From Notolepis coatsorum (Eukaryota; Chordata; Actinopteri; Aulopiformes; Paralepididae), in the NCBI GenBank assembly GCA_963971535.1, contig OZ020592.1:58333464-58397463 (forward strand): a DNA stretch of 64,000 nucleotides, written 5' to 3'. Shown here piece by piece: positions 40,745 to 52,019 of this stretch; position 1 is the first letter of the stretch, and each line of letters starts with the position of its first letter. The notes below the pieces were generated by a model. The model was not told the DNA's origin. It did no database searches and was given only the letters and a program-made list of their open reading frames with translations. The translations under genes and the position numbers were made by a program.

Positions 40745-41075
40745 ATACATTATGATACCTTCTGGAACGACACAGAGCACCTACATACAAGACATTAGTG
40801 ATCTCTAGGGAGGCTAAGAGTAATGGGGAAATCCGGCGAGTACAGTGGTGGATAGCGCAGGTCCAATATGAGATAAATATGGGTCCCATATTTCATAAAA
40901 AGTGTCCAACTTGGAGTGCAGCATACACGTGATGTATTCACAAGGAATACAGTCCATAATAATGTTGTGCCATGACCTCTTTGATGGGACCTCGTCCGGT
41001 GATCCGGCAACATCACCTCGTCCGGTGATCCGGCAACATCACCTCCTGGTTTGGGAATAGCACTGCACAAGACCG
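40745..41075 (-). pseudogene. L1-like ORF2 C-terminal end
   Basis: Minus-strand codons, spread over two frames, read like the tail of L1-like ORF2 proteins (TLLWTVFLVNT and CTPSWTLFMKYG in one frame, SYWTCAIHHCTRRISPLLLA in the other). It continues the piece at 41816 across the Rex1/L2-like insertion. Frameshifts make it non-functional. Confidence 0.45.
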
Positions 41076-41815
41076 TAGCAGACTACAAAGAGTGACACGT
41101 TCAGCCGAACGCACAATTAGAGGGGGGCTTCCCACCCTCCAGAACATTTACAACAAGCGGTGCAAGGGGAAGGCTAAGAGAATTATTAAGGACTCGAGCC
41201 ACCCGAACAACTGCCTCTTTGAACTGCTGCCGTCAGGCAAGCGATACCGGAGTCTTATGGCGAGCACAGAAAGACTCAGAAGGAGCTTCTATCCCCAGGC
41301 CATCAGGCTGCTAAACGAACAATAATCGCTAAACGAACAATAATCACTATGCAACAACCATCAAATGCACACAGCACACACACCCACACGCACACACACA
41401 CTCACTCAAACAAACAACACACTGCAGCACCCACTCTCCACACTTTAGATCACACAAACACACTTACACTTTATATTTATTGATAAAGGATTTGCACTAC
41501 AACTCGTACACCTACTGTGAATTGTACCTAAACTGCACCTCGTCCATTTATGCCTTGCACTATATAGTATTGTATATTAGTACACTGCACAGTATTGTAT
41601 ATTGTATGGTAACTACGTCTACGAACATTGTACATATGTCTAAACTGAACACTGTGACCTCTTCTTTTCTTCTAATTTTTACTATGTTTTTATTTCATAC
41701 TTATCTTGTCATGCACAGTCTCTGGAGCGCAACAGTAAGAAGCATTTTGTACAAAAGTATTCTGTACTTCTGTATGACAACTATTAAAGAAACTTGAACT
41801 TGAAACTTGAAACTT
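41076..41815 (+). mobile_element. Rex1/L2-like LINE 3' fragment
   Basis: A plus-strand fragment beginning inside the last part of ORF2 and ending in ACTTGAACTTGAAACTTG repeats. Inserted in the minus-strand L1-like LINE. Confidence 0.75.
41092..41325 (+). pseudogene. Rex1/L2-like ORF2 C-terminus
   Basis: The peptide contains LPTLQNIYNKRCKGKAKRII and FELLPSGKRYRSLMASTERL, then RRSFYPQAIRLLNEQ before the stop. The order LPSGKRYRS, R-SF-PQAI-LLN is the familiar C-terminal end of Rex1/CR1/L2-group ORF2 proteins in fish. The endonuclease and reverse transcriptase are missing, as expected for a 5'-truncated insertion. Confidence 0.75.
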
Positions 41816-42481
41816 GATCCAGAACAACAGAATGTTTTTCCTAGCAGCAAATGTCAACAAATTGAACAGTCTCCTATGTTTGAAATTGGCAATATGAATA
41901 TCTGGCAGGCCTAGTAAGAGGCAGAGGGGATCCAGTTCGATGGGGGTCTGGAATATATCAGATAGTTCCTCTACGATGTCGAACCAATAGCTCTGGAGCT
42001 TTACACAGGACCAAAAGCAGTGGACGTGGTTTCCAATCTCTATCTTGCATTTAAAGCAGAGTGGGGATGCATTGGGATCCATTTTACTCTTAAGGGCAGG
42101 GGTAATATGAATGCGGTGTAAGATTCTAACTTGGATAGACTTGGTGCGGTTGCAAAAAGAGATTTTTTTTGCGTAGGTCCATGCATCCTGCCAGTCCTCG
42201 TCCGTGATCTCTATGTCCAAGTCTTTTTCCCAGGACTGTTTAGTGACAAGGGAAGATAAAGATGAATTAAGGTTTAGAGTACTATAGAAAATAGATATTT
42301 GTTTTTTAGGAATATGCAAGGAGAGGGCTTTCTCCACCTGTGAGGTGGAACTGTTAATTAACAGTGAGGTGTCCTTGGTGATAAACTGCCTAATTTGTAA
42401 GTATTTAAAAAATTCCGTTTTCAATAGGCCATACCGCTGCTGCAGCTGTAGAAAGGACATTAGGGTCTGGCCATCAAACAA
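41816..42481 (-). pseudogene. L1-like ORF2, late region with Cys-rich knuckle
   Basis: Minus-strand peptide with DEDWQDAWTYAKKISFCNRT, VRILHRIHITPALKSKM and the Cys/His cluster CFKCKIEIGNHVHCFWSC (C-x2-C-x7-H-x4-C region), then GLPDIHIANFKHRRLFNLLT. This is the post-RT part of L1-type ORF2. The related region of the plus-strand LINE (62230-62380, CTLCSQRAAGTYMHMYWDCP) has the same layout. The frame is broken at both ends. Confidence 0.75.
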
Positions 42482-42725
42482 GTGGCCAAGATTAGTTATG
42501 CCCTGCGTATGCCAGGTCTTGAAGCCGCCCAGGATTGCCTACGATCGGGGTAAGAGGAGAGGTCAGCTTAGCTCGGCCCTCCACCTTACGGACAGTCTTC
42601 CAGGCCTTGACGGAGCATAGTGTGATGGGGTTAGAGCATATTTTCCTAACAGACTTAAAGTCTTTGATAAATAGTAGGTTCCAGAGGGGGGACTTAGATT
42701 GCGAGGATTCAATGTCTAGCCAGAT

Positions 42726-43238
42726 TTATAGTGGGTCTGATCTGAACCAACCGACAAGTACCCTAAGGTGTGCTGCTAGTTGGTAATGTCTTATATTAGG
42801 TAGGTCTAGACCCCCATCTTCACCATCCATCTGTAATTTGGCCATTTTCAGACGCGGTTTCTTCCCATTCCAAATGAATGAGCTTAGCCAGCCTTCTAGC
42901 ACCTTGATAACCTTGTTTGTCAGCAGCACTGGAATCATTTGGAGAGGGTATAATAGTCTGGGGAGTACGTTCATTTTGACGAGGGCTATCCTACCCAGCC
43001 AGGAGATTGGTAAAGGGGCCCATCTAACTAAGTCTGCCCTTATGGTGTCTAAAAGGGGGGGAAAGTTGGCCTTAAACAATGTCACAAATACTCCTAAGTA
43101 AACAAAGCCGGAGGGCGACCAGCAAAATGGGAAGGGCTCGGGCAGGATCGGAATGGATTTAAGTGTCCCAAGTGGCATTGCTTCGGATTTGGAAAAGTAA
43201 ATTTTGTACCCAGAGAAGGTTCCGAATGTGGAAATCAA
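42726..43238 (-). pseudogene. L1-like ORF2, reverse transcriptase thumb region
   Basis: Minus-strand peptide with FGTFSGYKIYFSKSEAMPLG, FVYLGVFVTLFKANF, RIALVKMNVLPRLLYPLQMI and SSFIWNGKKPRLKMAKLQ. The order FSGYKINFSKSE, YLGV, RI-LVKMNVLPR-LY-QMIP, FIWNGK-PR is standard for L1-clade elements. The catalytic FADD part lies upstream and was lost by 5' truncation at about 43240. A frameshift separates it from 42481. Confidence 0.8.
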
Positions 43239-43242
43239 TAAA

Positions 43243-43732
43243 TGACATATTCAAGGCATGAATATTACATCCTCCTTCTTTTAAAGAAAACTTTATAAGC
43301 TACTAACAAAGACTGCAAGTAAAGAAAAATATTATGCATTACTCTGTAAGACATTCTTTGTAAACATTAACCAGGTGTGTTAACAATATGTCAGAGCCAG
43401 GCAATATAAACAGGTAAGTATTAATATGTTAGACATAAAAATATATACTCTTGTATCAAAGGTATTACAGTTCTTACCGTGTGCACTCTTATTATCGAAT
43501 AGCCTGCTTGAATATTGGAACAATTCAACAAGTGAATAAGGTATGTAATCAAAGCTTAAAGTATACTCTGTCTCAGTGGTAGTACAGTTCTTGCCGTATG
43601 CAGATCTTACTCACAGAACAACCTGCTTAAATTGGAACATATTCAACAAGGTGAACAAGGTAAGTAAGTCAGCCATTTCAATAAACATTAGTAAGTCATC
43701 CATTTCAGTAGACATTATTATTCAAGTTACAT
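43243..43732 (-). repeat. Two ~118-bp repeats, possible LTR or 3' region
   Basis: ATATACTCTTGTATCAAAGG ... GGAACAATTCAACAAGTGAA (about 43440-43557) is repeated with changes at 43560-43675. It lies just past the C-terminal end of the minus-strand Gypsy pol, so it may be that element's 3' UTR or LTR. No second LTR is in view. Confidence 0.5.
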
Positions 43733-44128
43733 TTATCTTTTTTTTTTAATATGGCAGCAATCCGCCTGTTCTTCTTTTGTGTCCCTTAGGTGCTTGCGGT
43801 TACGGCGGTACTCGTGTCCATCTTGGGTGCGAACGTGGTATGAACGCGCAGTGTCGGCTGGCTGGATGACTACTGCTGGCCTCCAGCGTCCATACTCTTG
43901 GAGTCTGACAGACTCTCCACTGTGTAGTGGGGGCAGTGGTCTAGCTGACTTGTTATAGTATCTCTTTTGGTGCTGTTGTCTCTGCACTCGCTTGTCATGT
44001 CCATCTTTTGGGCTGACTACCCCTGGCTGCAGCTGTTGGTTGGTGCTTGGGAGGGTTGAGCGCAGCCTGCGGCTCATCAACAGCTGTGCCGGCGATTTGA
44101 AGTTGTCGACTGGGGTGTTATTATTCAA
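43733..44128 (-). pseudogene. Gypsy (minus strand) integrase C-terminal region
   Basis: Minus-strand peptide with FKSPAQLLMSRRLRSTLP, QKRYYNKSARPLPPLHSGES and YHVRTQDGHEYRRNRKHLRD. It is the C-terminal domain of a Gypsy integrase of the type with SPAQLLMSRRLRS. It continues 44121-44573 after a frameshift (8-bp frame overlap). Ends in KKKR before the stop at 43733. Confidence 0.8.
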
Positions 44129-44573
44129 GGAGACTTAGGTAAGGGTCTCTTCCGTCTGCTTTAGCCTTGTCCATGAGTGATTTTGCTGTCTTTACGGTTC
44201 TCTCCGCTAGTCCGTTGCTCTGAGGATAATGTGGGCTTGACGTGACGTGTGTAAACTCCCACGACTTGGCGAATGCCTTGAACTCCTTAGACTTATATTG
44301 TGGTCCATTGTCTGAGACAATGGGCTCCGGGACACCATGCCTGGCACAGGCTGCCTTTAGCTTGTGGACTACAGCTGCTGATGTGGTGCTGTGGAGTCTG
44401 TCTAGTTCGAAGAACCTGCTGTAGTAGTCGATGGCCACAATGTAGTTCTGGTTGTTCCAGTTGAAGAGGTCTGTCGCTACAACCTGCCAGGGACGGTCTG
44501 GGATGCGATGAGGCATCATGGGCTCTTTGGTGTTTGATGGGCGGCGCTCCTGACATATTGAGCACTTTTCCAC
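44121..44573 (-). pseudogene. Gypsy (minus strand) integrase core
   Basis: Minus-strand peptide with CSICQERRPSNTKEPM, the catalytic D in VVATDLFNWNNQNY, D in PIVSDNGPQYKSKEF and E in SNGLAERTVKTAKSLM. All three DDE residues are kept. The preceding zinc region (MGMEKCKLRARDIMFWPGM) is in another frame at about 44590-44670. This is a different Gypsy lineage from the 23308 element. Confidence 0.85.
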
Positions 44574-44779
44574 GATTTGCTCTATCCATTCCAGGCCAGA
44601 ACATGATGTCTCGTGCTCTCAGTTTGCATTTTTCCATGCCCATGTTCCCTGCATGGATCTTGATCAGCATCTCTCCTCTGAGGATGGTAGGGATGACTAT
44701 TTTCTCCCCTTTGAAGATGATTCCATTCGTTTTGGATAGTTCATCTCGGTGGTTCCAGTATTCAGTGATGGGATCATCC

Positions 44780-45029
44780 CTATGTTCCCCGGGTCCTATG
44801 TTCCCCGGGTTCTATGTTCCCCGCTTTGATTGATTAATAGATTGAACATTTTATACATTTTTATTATTTTATTAATTATTAATGTCCGCCTTGTTTCGAA
44901 CGGTTAAGCTTAGGCCCTCGTTCGAACTGGTTAGAGTTTGGAATCAGGGCTGGTGATAGATTTTCAATCTATCAATCAATCAAAGAGGGGAACATAGAAC
45001 CCGGGGAACATAGGACCCGGGGAACATAG
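44780..45029. mobile_element. Foldback MITE with 16-bp subrepeats
   Basis: The 66-bp arms are inverse with two mismatches. Each arm holds three tandem units (CTATGTTCCCCGGGTC, ...GGGTT, then CTATGTTCCCC) and TTTGATTGATTRATAGATTG. The 250-bp element splits the minus-strand Gypsy pol between RNase H and integrase. I could not fix a target duplication. Confidence 0.85.
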
Positions 45030-45848
45030 ACATGCTCCCTCAGTGATGTTCTGGGGCATTGTTTTCTTTCCTCAGGCCATCCCTCCATGATAGCCTGGCT
45101 AAGCAGCTTGAGCTGTGTGTCATTGTCTGTTGGTTCTCTGATCTCTTGTAGTCTGGCGTCGTGTACAGGTAGGCTGTTGTACACCATGTGTACCTGAAGG
45201 TCCATCCCTTCGCTGAGTCTGTCATCGTGAGAGGCGAGTGATTTCCTGGATAGCGTGTCGGCAACTGGGATATCCTTCCCAGGGCGATGCACGATTGTGA
45301 AGTTGTACTTGTGTAGCTGCAGTATCATTCTCTGTAGCCTTGGTGGGGCTGCGGCGATAGGCTTCTTCATGATCGACTCAAGGGGCTTGTGGTCAGATTG
45401 CACCATAACATGGCGACCGTAGGCATATTGATGGAAACGTTTGAATCCATATAGGACTGCGTACATCTCCTTCTCGATTTGTGCGTAGTTGACCTTGCTG
45501 TCTGTGAGTGATCTGGATGCGTAGCTAATGGGCCTTCCTTCCTGCATCAGCACAGCACCCAGCCCATACTTTGATGCATCTACCTGCAAGCTGAGCTCCT
45601 TTTCAGGGTCAAAATAGATGAGAACTGGCCCCGGTTCACTGGTGAGTATGGCTTTCATTTTCTGGAATGCAGCGTCGTGATGTGCGTCCCACAGGAACTC
45701 ATTTGATTGTTTCAGCAGCTGTCTCAATGGTGCATTGATCTCGGAGAGGCTCGGAGCGAACTTGGCCAGGTAGTTGACCATACCTAGCATGGTCTCCAGC
45801 TCTGCACGGCTCTTTGGCGCCTCCATCTCCTTGATGGCAGCTATCTTG
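45030..45848 (-). pseudogene. Gypsy (minus strand) RT thumb and RNase H
   Basis: Minus-strand peptide starts (5' cut at 45848) with KIAAIKEMEAPKSRAELETM and GMVNYLAKFAPSLSEINAPL, then RNase H: SLQVDASKYGLGAVLMQEGR, VQSDHKPLESIMKKP and IVHRPGKDIPVADTLSR. Upstream RT and protease are missing because a plus-strand LTR inserted at 45849. Downstream it is cut by the foldback MITE at 45029. Confidence 0.85.
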
Positions 45849-45996
45849 TGTGGAATAATAGAATGATTCCCCAACTCTCTCATGTAAAGACATTCCCCTC
45901 CCCTGTATCTATCCTGTGTCCCCCCCCCCCTCCCCCATTTGACCTATCAAATGGGACCACCTCCCCCCCTTTTAACTATATAAGGCTCCTCCCGAG
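45849..45996 (+). mobile_element. LTR (plus strand), part 1, split by the L1-like LINE
   Basis: It starts TGTGGAATAATAGAATGATT within the minus-strand pol gene and reaches CTATATAAGGCTCCTCCCGAG. TATATAA at about 45977 would be the promoter TATA box. The rest of the LTR follows the LINE at 63499-63690 and ends ATATCCCACA, inverse to the start. Confidence 0.75.
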
Positions 45997-46164
45997 GGGG
46001 GCGGAGCCAGGCGTTCATGGGGTCTATCATGGGGTCTTTCCGCACTATCGTGTGGAAAACACTGTCACCCCACTAGTCTTTATTTTATTTTTATTTGTTA
46101 TTGGTCTTTTTGTTGAGTGGTCGAGCATCTACTACTTTCATCGACCTTTTTTCAACTTTTCACG

Positions 46165-46728
46165 ATGTCGAAGGGAACCAGAGCCATGATCACTTCAGCC
46201 GACAAAATGGCACCGAGCCCGTCCTCGCTTTCGCCTGAAATAAGTGAAATTCTCTCGGTTGTGACCAAACTCCATGCAGACTTTGAGGTACGCTTCGCTG
46301 ATGCACAAATGAAACCGCAGGCAGAACTTTTTGATACCTTTCATCGGGCAATGTCGGAGGAAATCAGGCTGGCGGTAGGCCCGTTGAGAGAAAAGATGGA
46401 GTCGCTACACGCTGACGCCGCAGCTAACGCTAACGAACTAGCCTCGCTAACGGCTGAGGCCTCTCGACAAGGCGAGAAGGTGGCGGGTCTGGAGACCTCC
46501 CTGCTGGCTGGGCAGGCTGACGTCGCCAAACTACAGTCTGTAATTATGGAAATGCAGTCCAGGGAGAGACGATACAACATCAGGATTGTTGGTGTACCGG
46601 AGGGCAGTGAGGGAGGACGTCTCTCGGAGAACATGCCGGAGCTGCTGCAGAAAATACTGGGGAATGATGTCCTTCCCGATCTGCCCATATGTGAGTCGGC
46701 TTACCAGGCAAGACCAGTCCTGGTGTGA
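46165..46728 (+). pseudogene. L1-like ORF1 protein, N-terminal and coiled-coil part
   Basis: ATG 46165 opens MSKGTRAMITSADKM. A long Ala/Glu/Leu-rich helix follows (about residues 60-145: LREKMESLHADAAANANELA, GLETSLLAGQADVAKLQS), then ERRYNIRIVGVPEGSEGGRL, the start of the RNA-binding domain of L1-type ORF1 proteins, which trimerise and bind the element RNA. A small indel near 46700 moves the rest to another frame at 46725, so the frame ends early at 46728. Confidence 0.8.
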
Positions 46729-47069
46729 GCAAGGAGCCGAGGCCCATCATTGTCAAGCTAAACAGGCTACAGCAGAGAGAACTCATCATGCGGTCGGCCC
46801 GGGCCAGAAGAGGGGATCTGGGTCTCGGCAATCACAAAGTGGCCATTTTCGAGGACTTCACACCGGAGGTTCAGGCACAGAGGGGCGAATACAAAGTGGT
46901 CATGGCCAAGCTATGGAAACTGGGCTTGAGGCCTACGCTATTCGCCCCGCGAGATTGTCTGTGCTATGTAAGGGCGATGAACGTCGCTCATTTTGGTCAT
47001 TGGCCAAAGCGGAGGAATACTTCGGGGGTTGGTCGAAACGGTTGCTTGATAGCTATGTCGGGTGAGTAA
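46725..47069 (+). pseudogene. L1-like ORF1 protein, C-terminal part (shifted frame)
   Basis: The peptide starts SKEPRPIIVKLNRLQQRELI, then MRSARARRGDLGLG, VAIFEDFTPEVQAQRGEYKV and LRPTLFAPRDCLCYV. PRPIIVKL and RPTLFAPR-C are conserved positions of the L1 ORF1 RNA-binding and C-terminal domains (e.g. the PAKLR-like end). It belongs with 46165-46728; only a frameshift separates them. Confidence 0.8.
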
Positions 47070-47459
47070 CTTGGCGTTGTGGACCTAAATACATTGATAG
47101 GGCGGACTGCTCACAAATGCTTGTTGTCATGCCCAGACAGGCTAGCTATCCGCTGCCCATCCAAGCTCTATGGAAGCTAGCGAGCTAACTGAACAATGTA
47201 CATAACAGATTCTAGCGTGCTAGCCGGATTCATCACTAGCTTACGCGCTGGCCTCGGGCTGTCTAGCGGGCTGTGTCTATCGCCCACGTCGAGATATTCG
47301 TGACCCGATAATGTTTACGTATTTTGGTGGTTGTTGCTGTTTAAAGTGACATCGGTTTGCACAATTCAATGGTGATCGGGTCCTTAACTAACTTCTTGTA
47401 TGCTTTTATTTTTATATCCAGGATGTTTTGAGCTTTGGGCTCCAGTAGTGGAAGGTCGG

Positions 47460-48155
47460 TTGAATATACATATACAATATATGATAACAGGTTGGGTCGG
47501 GTATAGCTTTGCTTGCACTCTGGCCATAACCCTCTTTTCCTTTTCTTCTTATTGTCGCTGTTTTAATCTGTATGCGCGATTTAAATGTGATCCGATCCTG
47601 CCTTAGACTATCTGCTGGTATGCTTTAATTTAATTTTGTTTTGGATTTTCCTTTATCCATTTATGCTATAACATTGCGACATTAATACGCAGACTCGGAA
47701 GTAGATGGTTACAGGGTTGATGTTGAGTTATTATATAATAATGGTTATTTTTTCCATTATAGTTGTCCCGTGTTAGGTCCAAGGCTCACGGTGGTTTTTG
47801 ACCGAATATACATATAAAATATATGATAACAGGTTGGGTCAGGTTTAGCTTTGCTTGCACTTTAGCCATAACCCTCTTTTCTTTTTCTTCTTAGTGTCGC
47901 TGTTTTAATGACATCTGTATGCGCAATTTAACTGTGATCCGATCCTGCCTTAGACTATCTGCTGGTATGCTTTAATTTAATTTTGTTTTGAATTTTCCTT
48001 TATCCATTTATGCTATAACGTTGCGACATTGATACGCAGACTCAGAAGTAGATGGCTACAGGGTTGATGTTGAGTTACTATATAATAATGGCTATTTTTT
48101 CCATTTTAGTTATCTCATGTTAGGGCCAAGGCTCACGGTGGTTTTCGACCGATAT
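47460..48155. repeat. 342-bp tandem duplication between ORF1 and ORF2
   Basis: GAATATACATATACAATATA ... GGCTCACGGTGGTTTTTGAC (47460-47801) is repeated at 47802-48155 with about 5-7% differences. The BEL element inserted at the end of the second copy. 47070-47459 has no gene. Confidence 0.9.
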
Positions 48156-49542
48156 TGTTGTGAAGGATCAGATTAAACCGAATATATATTTATTTATGGA
48201 TATATATTTAATAGTATTTGTATATCGTTTGATATCCCCTGTATATTCCTTGTACAATATGCACTGAATATCCCTTTAGTCTACTAACAGCCCATAATAG
48301 TTTCATTCTACCATTGGACGAGAACCTGGCGCCAGCAGCCATGCCCCTTGGTTCAAGTTCAATCGTGCCGACCAACATGTCGTGGCAAGCCCGGTTCCGC
48401 GTAGGAATACGTCTGGCGAAATACGAATGGTACTATTTGTTCACAGCGCATATATATATGGCGCAAGTAAAGTAGAACTTTCTTTTAGTCCATTAGTCCT
48501 TTACCCTCCAACCTAGTAAAGCCTCACCCACGACGCACGTGTGGTGCAGTAAGGCCTACTTGGCCTCAGAATAGGCATTGAGACATCGTGTGGATTAATA
48601 GTTGAATTGTCATAGTTTGGCACTATACCGTCGAGTTGGACGTATTTCTATTAAGTTAATAATAGTCTATTATGTATGGTGCATCGTTCGGTTAGAGTTA
48701 TAAAGTGAGCAGTACCCCCATCGTTCCTGACGTTATCTGGAGTCTTAACCAGGCTGGGCAGACCACGTGTGGTGCTTGCATCCGAGGAGCTCCGGGCCAG
48801 GACGAGTGGACCTGTACATTGGATTACTTTACCCGGACGACGGCGAGCCTTCCACGGCTTGGATTATCTACATGCTTTGGGTGCTTTGATTATTCCATGG
48901 ATAACGGCCAACACTGCTGAGTGTTGGAACTACCCCCCGGAGAGGAGTCCAGGTGAGACGGCGCTCTAACCCGAGTGAGGTCGCCTCACGTCTCTTCATC
49001 TGTGGACCGGCAGCTACCGTCCACCAGAGGGTCCAGCTGTATTCATCTGCGGACCGAGGTTCTGTGGGCATCGTGTTCAGGACTCTGAATTCTCCCAAGA
49101 AATCGTCGGCCAGATGGGATACCGCCAGCGGCTCTTCTAACCCCCCCCCCCTACTGTCTTACAACCAGCGGGACCCCCCCCTTTAGTGTATCCAGCTATA
49201 ATCATTTAAGTACCATCGCTATAGTTCCCTAAAGAACCAGGTTGTATATTTGCTCCCTGCGTAACCAGAGATTGGACATTCAATGTTGATTTACCTACGA
49301 ATACTCATTTGCCTTACAAGTGCATTTCAAATCATAAATGTCATTAAGTGAACGTTGTATATACCCTTTGCTATATAAAATATTCGATTTATACATTTGT
49401 GTGGACTTCGTTTCATCAGGTGGGAAAGTGTTCATCATATCTATATCATGTACTGGATGGCCAGAAGTTAAAGTACAAGCGGTAGTGGTTTAATAATACC
49501 ATACTTATCAATACAGTCAGGGAATTGTACCCCTCAGTTACA
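48156..49542 (+). mobile_element. BEL/Pao 5' LTR (1387 bp)
   Basis: TGTTGTGAAGGATCAG ... CCCTCAGTTACA. GATAT (48151-48155) is duplicated at 58088-58092. It differs from the 3' LTR by a 9-bp and a 2-bp indel and one substitution that I noticed. TGGTCCTTCGAGCCGGA (from 49546) after the LTR is a perfect complement to the tRNA-Tyr 3' end, as usual for primer-binding sites. Confidence 0.95.
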
Positions 49543-49586
49543 ATTGGTCCTTCGAGCCGGAGGGTAACTAGTGTAATATTAATATA

Positions 49587-52019
49587 GTGTTATTAATATT
49601 GAAATGGCCTATGATGAACACTCCACGAAACGGTCCTCCTAACGTAGAACGCCCGCAGCGGAGACGACAGCCACCTCAGTACTTAGAGGACTACGCTGTC
49701 AGTCAACTACCTAGCCTTCGACAAACGGTAAACGCGGTAAAAGTAGAAAGTAAAATTATGTCTGACCTTAACGACCAGGTTTCCCCGACCACAGAGGCCC
49801 TAGTGGGTTCTAATGTAACTGACCAAGCTCACGGTGGGGACCAGGAGGGAGCTGACATGCCTTTACCCCCCGCCAATACCGAAGAAGTAGTCCCCGACCA
49901 GCCCCGGGAGGAAGACAACCCTACAGAGAGAGAACTCTGCACGGAAGAAGAGGAGGAGAGCGCCGAGGAAATAGAGCTCCAGGACTCCCCCACGAGCGGC
50001 TCACCCAGGAGCGGCTCACCTCAACAACCGTCTTCCCCCAGCGAAGCGGAGAGGATGCTATCACAGGCGTTCCTCGTCAGCCTGACAGCCTCTACCGAAC
50101 GCGATCGACTTCAGGGTGAACGCGATCGACTTCAGGGTGAACGCGATCGACTCCAAGCACAGATGCTTATCGAGCGCGAACAACTCCAAGCGCAGCAACG
50201 GAGCGAAGAAGAGCGCATACGCCTGGAGATGAGACGCCTTCAGACGGAAGAGAATATGGCAAGAGACCGGGCCGACGCCCAGCGCGCCGCTGCCGGTGCC
50301 CAAAGAGAAGCAGATCTCACCAAGCGCGAAGCCGAGCGCGACAAGTTACAAGCGCAGCTAATGGAGCAGCTGATCCTCAAGGCAACACCCTCTCCCTCCG
50401 CCAGGGGTTCAAGGAACTCGTCGAGACAACAGTCAAGGGCAGCGTCTCCTAACCGAGCAAGCAACCCTGAACTTGACCAACAGACCAAGCCTATACCCCC
50501 CGCAGACCCCCTTCCCAGACCGGTCCAAGCGAGACCCAGCTACAAGGAAGGAGCGGCATACACTGCGGAGAAGCTAAATAAATGACTACAGGATCTAGAG
50601 GACCTGATAGAAGAAGAAGAGGGAGAGGAGGAGAACCAAGCCCGACGACAGCACAGTACTCCACCGGACCAGGAGGTCCAGTACAGCCCAGGCTATACCC
50701 CCGCGGCGCTGCGCTACAGACCCCCGACTCTATTCACGGGTGAGCATGACGCACGACCAGCCCCGAAGAATAGCACCTGGACCAGCGGGCCATGGTACCC
50801 TGCCGGTACCAGCCCACAGAGAGGCGCAAGAGGAGACTCGCCTAGGAGGTCTCTCCCCCAACGCTCGCCGATGTATCAGCCATCCACGGCGTCATACATT
50901 GCCACGCCGTCGTTTCCAGACTTCACCTATGAGAATCAAGCACAGTACACGGAGCTCCGGATGTGCTTAGAGACAATGATGGTGGATGTCGCTGATGAAC
51001 GCCACAAGTATGCAATATTACTGAAGCACCTGAAAGTACCGCGAGCGCACAATATAGCGCTAGCCTATGCCACCTCTACGACCCCATACACCGCGGCCCT
51101 AGCAGCGCTGGACCAGAGATATGGACGTATATGGGATTACGTAATCCAAGAGATAAGGCATATTGATCGCCTACCCCCAGCAACAGACAATCGCTCATTA
51201 GACGACCTGTCAATCAAAGTGCAGTCCCTGGTAGGGATGCTGGGAGCGCAACGGGAAAAGGGCATGCATGAGCTATACGCCAACTCTAACGTCGAGAGGA
51301 TTTTGGAGAAGCTGCCACCCGCAAGACAAGAGCGTTTTAGGCGGCAGAGAGACCACCGTGATCCTAACGGTCCCGAACCATCCCTCCTTGATCTAGCCGA
51401 CTTCCTGGCGAGAGAAGTCAGCAGCTTACGACTGGATACGTTCGTGCGGAGCACGCCAAGCTCCAGAGAGGGACCCAGGAGAATAAACGATGGAAGAAGA
51501 TCGGTGACTGTCATGCACCAATCAGAGTCAGTACCGAGCAGTAAGAGCCACAGTACCCCCTCGAGAAAAGAGAAGTGGAAGATGGTGTGCCCCTACTGTG
51601 AGAAAGAACACTGGCTGTCACAATGTGACCTGTTCACAAAGATGAATGCAGAAGAAGCGAGTCAATGGATAAAGTCCAACAGGCGCTGTTACCGATGTGC
51701 GCGCAGTCACATGGCAGCCGAATGCCGCCTAAAGAAAAGGTGCAGTCGGTGTGACGGAGCCCATCTAGATATACTACACGACAGTAACAGAAGACGGCCT
51801 TCACCTGCACCATCGAGCGGCACCAAGGCAAGTGTCATGTACATTGACCCCGCCAGCAGCAGCGGCGCCCAAGTGCTCTTAAAGGTAGTCCGTGTGACAT
51901 TGAGCTACCAAGATAAAGTCATGGACACTTCGCCGTCCTTGATGACGGGTCAGAGAAGACCCTTCTGCTCGCGTCCGCTGCGGCCCAGCTGGGACTGTGG
52001 GGGAGCGAGAACCAAATGA
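49587..52019 (+). pseudogene. gag: BEL Gag with one internal UGA
   Basis: The frame runs from 49587 to 50582, meets TGA (50583-50585, context AAA TGA CTA CAG), then stays open to 52019. The first part is acidic and then a long Arg/Glu/Gln-rich coiled coil (about 160-280, with the 7-residue repeat ERDRLQG). After the TGA come the conserved BEL Gag region (YENQAQYTELRMCLETMMVD) and Cys knuckles CPYCEKEHWLSQC and CYRCARSHMAAEC. The frame leaves the protease at about 51928 through a single-base loss and ends at TGA 52017. The UGA may be a mutation or a readthrough site. Confidence 0.85.

Noticed and set aside
48705-49186. Short open frames repeated at 57250-57731
   Set aside because: They lie in the two BEL LTRs and recur only because LTRs are identical; no known domain.
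52016-52019. Gag-pol ATGA overlap as a designed start-stop coupling
   Set aside because: The Pol frame is already coding protease from about 51932; the ATG is internal and the frames are split by a single-base loss.
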